The translations under genes were made by a program, and so were the position numbers. Below the pieces are notes generated by a model. It searched no databases, had not been told where the DNA came from, and saw only the letters and a program-made list of their open reading frames with translations. 64,000 bases of DNA from Lederbergia sp. NSJ-179 (GTDB taxonomy: Bacteria; Bacillota; Bacilli; Bacillales; Bacillaceae_C). The stretch is taken from NCBI RefSeq assembly GCF_022867885.1, contig NZ_JALIFP010000010.1, forward strand, positions 62,001-126,000, given 5' to 3'. Of this stretch, positions 63,534 to 64,000 are shown in pieces (position 1 is the first letter of the stretch; each line of letters begins with the position of its first letter).

Positions 63534-64000
63534 TTACAGCCATTTCACTTTTGGTTCTGTTTTATCTCGAATTCTTTTGATATTCGTTCGATGACGTATA
63601 ATGACAAAAGCGGCAAGGATGGTAACAATGATCATGAGAAAAAGATCTTTTGTAAATAAGGTATATAAGATGGCAAACAACGCGACAATGATGGAGGATA
63701 AGGATACATATTTCGAAAGCTTTAAACTAATTAAGAAAACAACAACTAGAGAAACAAAAAGAATGGGGTCATAGCCTAACAAAATCCCCCCCGAAGTGGC
63801 AACGGCTTTCCCACCACGAAAACCTGCAAAAAGAGGAAACATATGCCCAATTACAGCAAAAATCCCCGAAATTAACGGATGGAGATCACTTCCAAACATA
63901 AACGGAAGGAAAATAGTGAATGTCCCTTTCAATATATCTACTAAAACAACGACCGATCCTGCTCTTTTCCCCAATGTACGAAATGAATTCGTTGCTCCTA
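63534..64000 (-). CDS. plsY: Acyl-phosphate glycerol-3-phosphate acyltransferase PlsY, 5'-truncated by window edge
   Basis: First acylation step of phospholipid synthesis, using acyl-phosphate. The minus-strand frame is open to the window end and reads [14 protein letters not shown] at the edge, the PlsY motif 1 region, so the start lies outside. [20 protein letters not shown] is the second conserved loop (core FRGGKAVAT). Several membrane segments. About 155 residues are present of roughly 190-200. It matches yneS/plsY next to yneR in B. subtilis. Confidence 0.93.
   Translation of the reverse strand, partial: GATNSFRTLGKRAGSVVVLVDILKGTFTIFLPFMFGSDLHPLISGIFAVIGHMFPLFAGFRGGKAVATSGGILLGYDPILFVSLVVVFLISLKLSKYVSLSSIIVALFAILYTLFTKDLFLMIIVTILAAFVIIRHRTNIKRIRDKTEPKVKWL

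Overview
The window is a stretch of chromosome from a low-GC, endospore-forming member of the Bacillaceae. This follows from A+T-rich codon use, strong AGGAGG-type ribosome sites, many TTG and GTG starts, and sporulation genes (cotE, spoVK, spoIIP, sirA, sspN, tlp). Gene order closely follows the Bacillus subtilis miaB-ricA-cotE-mutS-mutL-miaA-hfq-spoVK-hflX-ynbB-glnA and lexA-yneAB-ynzC-tkt-sirA-yneF-ccdA...citB-sspN-tlp-yneP-yneQ-yneR-plsY blocks. I cannot fix the species from the sequence alone.

Layout. (1) About 1-4.9 kb: the end of a sulfate-assimilation operon (sirB partial, sirC, a yezD-like small gene, cysJ, cysI). (2) About 4.9-9.4 kb: a SAM (S-box) riboswitch with its terminator, then yitJ and metE. 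(3) About 9.6-24.8 kb: conserved core genes for tRNA modification (miaB, miaA), RicA, spore coat (cotE), mismatch repair (mutSL), hfq, spoVK, hflX, ynbB and glnA. The usual glnR is missing in front of glnA. (4) About 25-42.8 kb: a catabolic island that breaks the synteny. It holds a Gfo/Idh/MocA oxidoreductase; a divergent regulator facing a four-gene operon (SDR-like protein, DHDPS-like aldolase, M55 D-aminopeptidase, enolase-superfamily enzyme); and a LacI-controlled cluster with a three-component ABC importer lacking its ATPase, a frameshifted 2-hydroxyacid dehydrogenase, two more Gfo/Idh-like proteins, a TIM-barrel isomerase/epimerase, a NagB-like deaminase and a NagA-like deacetylase. (5) About 43-64 kb: ppc, a spoIIP-family gene, the lexA/yneA SOS locus, tkt, sirA, yneF, ccdA, yneK, a YocH-like cell-wall protein, a lytic transglycosylase, aconitase, small spore proteins, yneP-Q-R, a CapA-like protein and the end of plsY.

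How the parts work together. The first 9 kb make sulfide, siroheme and methionine, with the last step controlled by SAM. The island looks like import and breakdown of an amino-sugar-like or oxidised sugar derivative. A perfect cre site overlaps the -35 box of the binding-protein gene, and a near-identical operator-like sequence occurs upstream of both the binding-protein gene and the lacI-type gene, which suggests CcpA repression plus substrate induction. In the last part, control sites can be read directly: SOS boxes between lexA and yneA, a WalR box in front of the yocH-like gene, a dyad in front of aconitase, and a stem that covers the sspN ribosome site.

Intergenic DNA outside the island carries at least two families of dispersed palindromic repeats; none was seen inside the island. 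A 37-bp mini-element with inverted ends and 9-bp direct repeats lies upstream of miaB.
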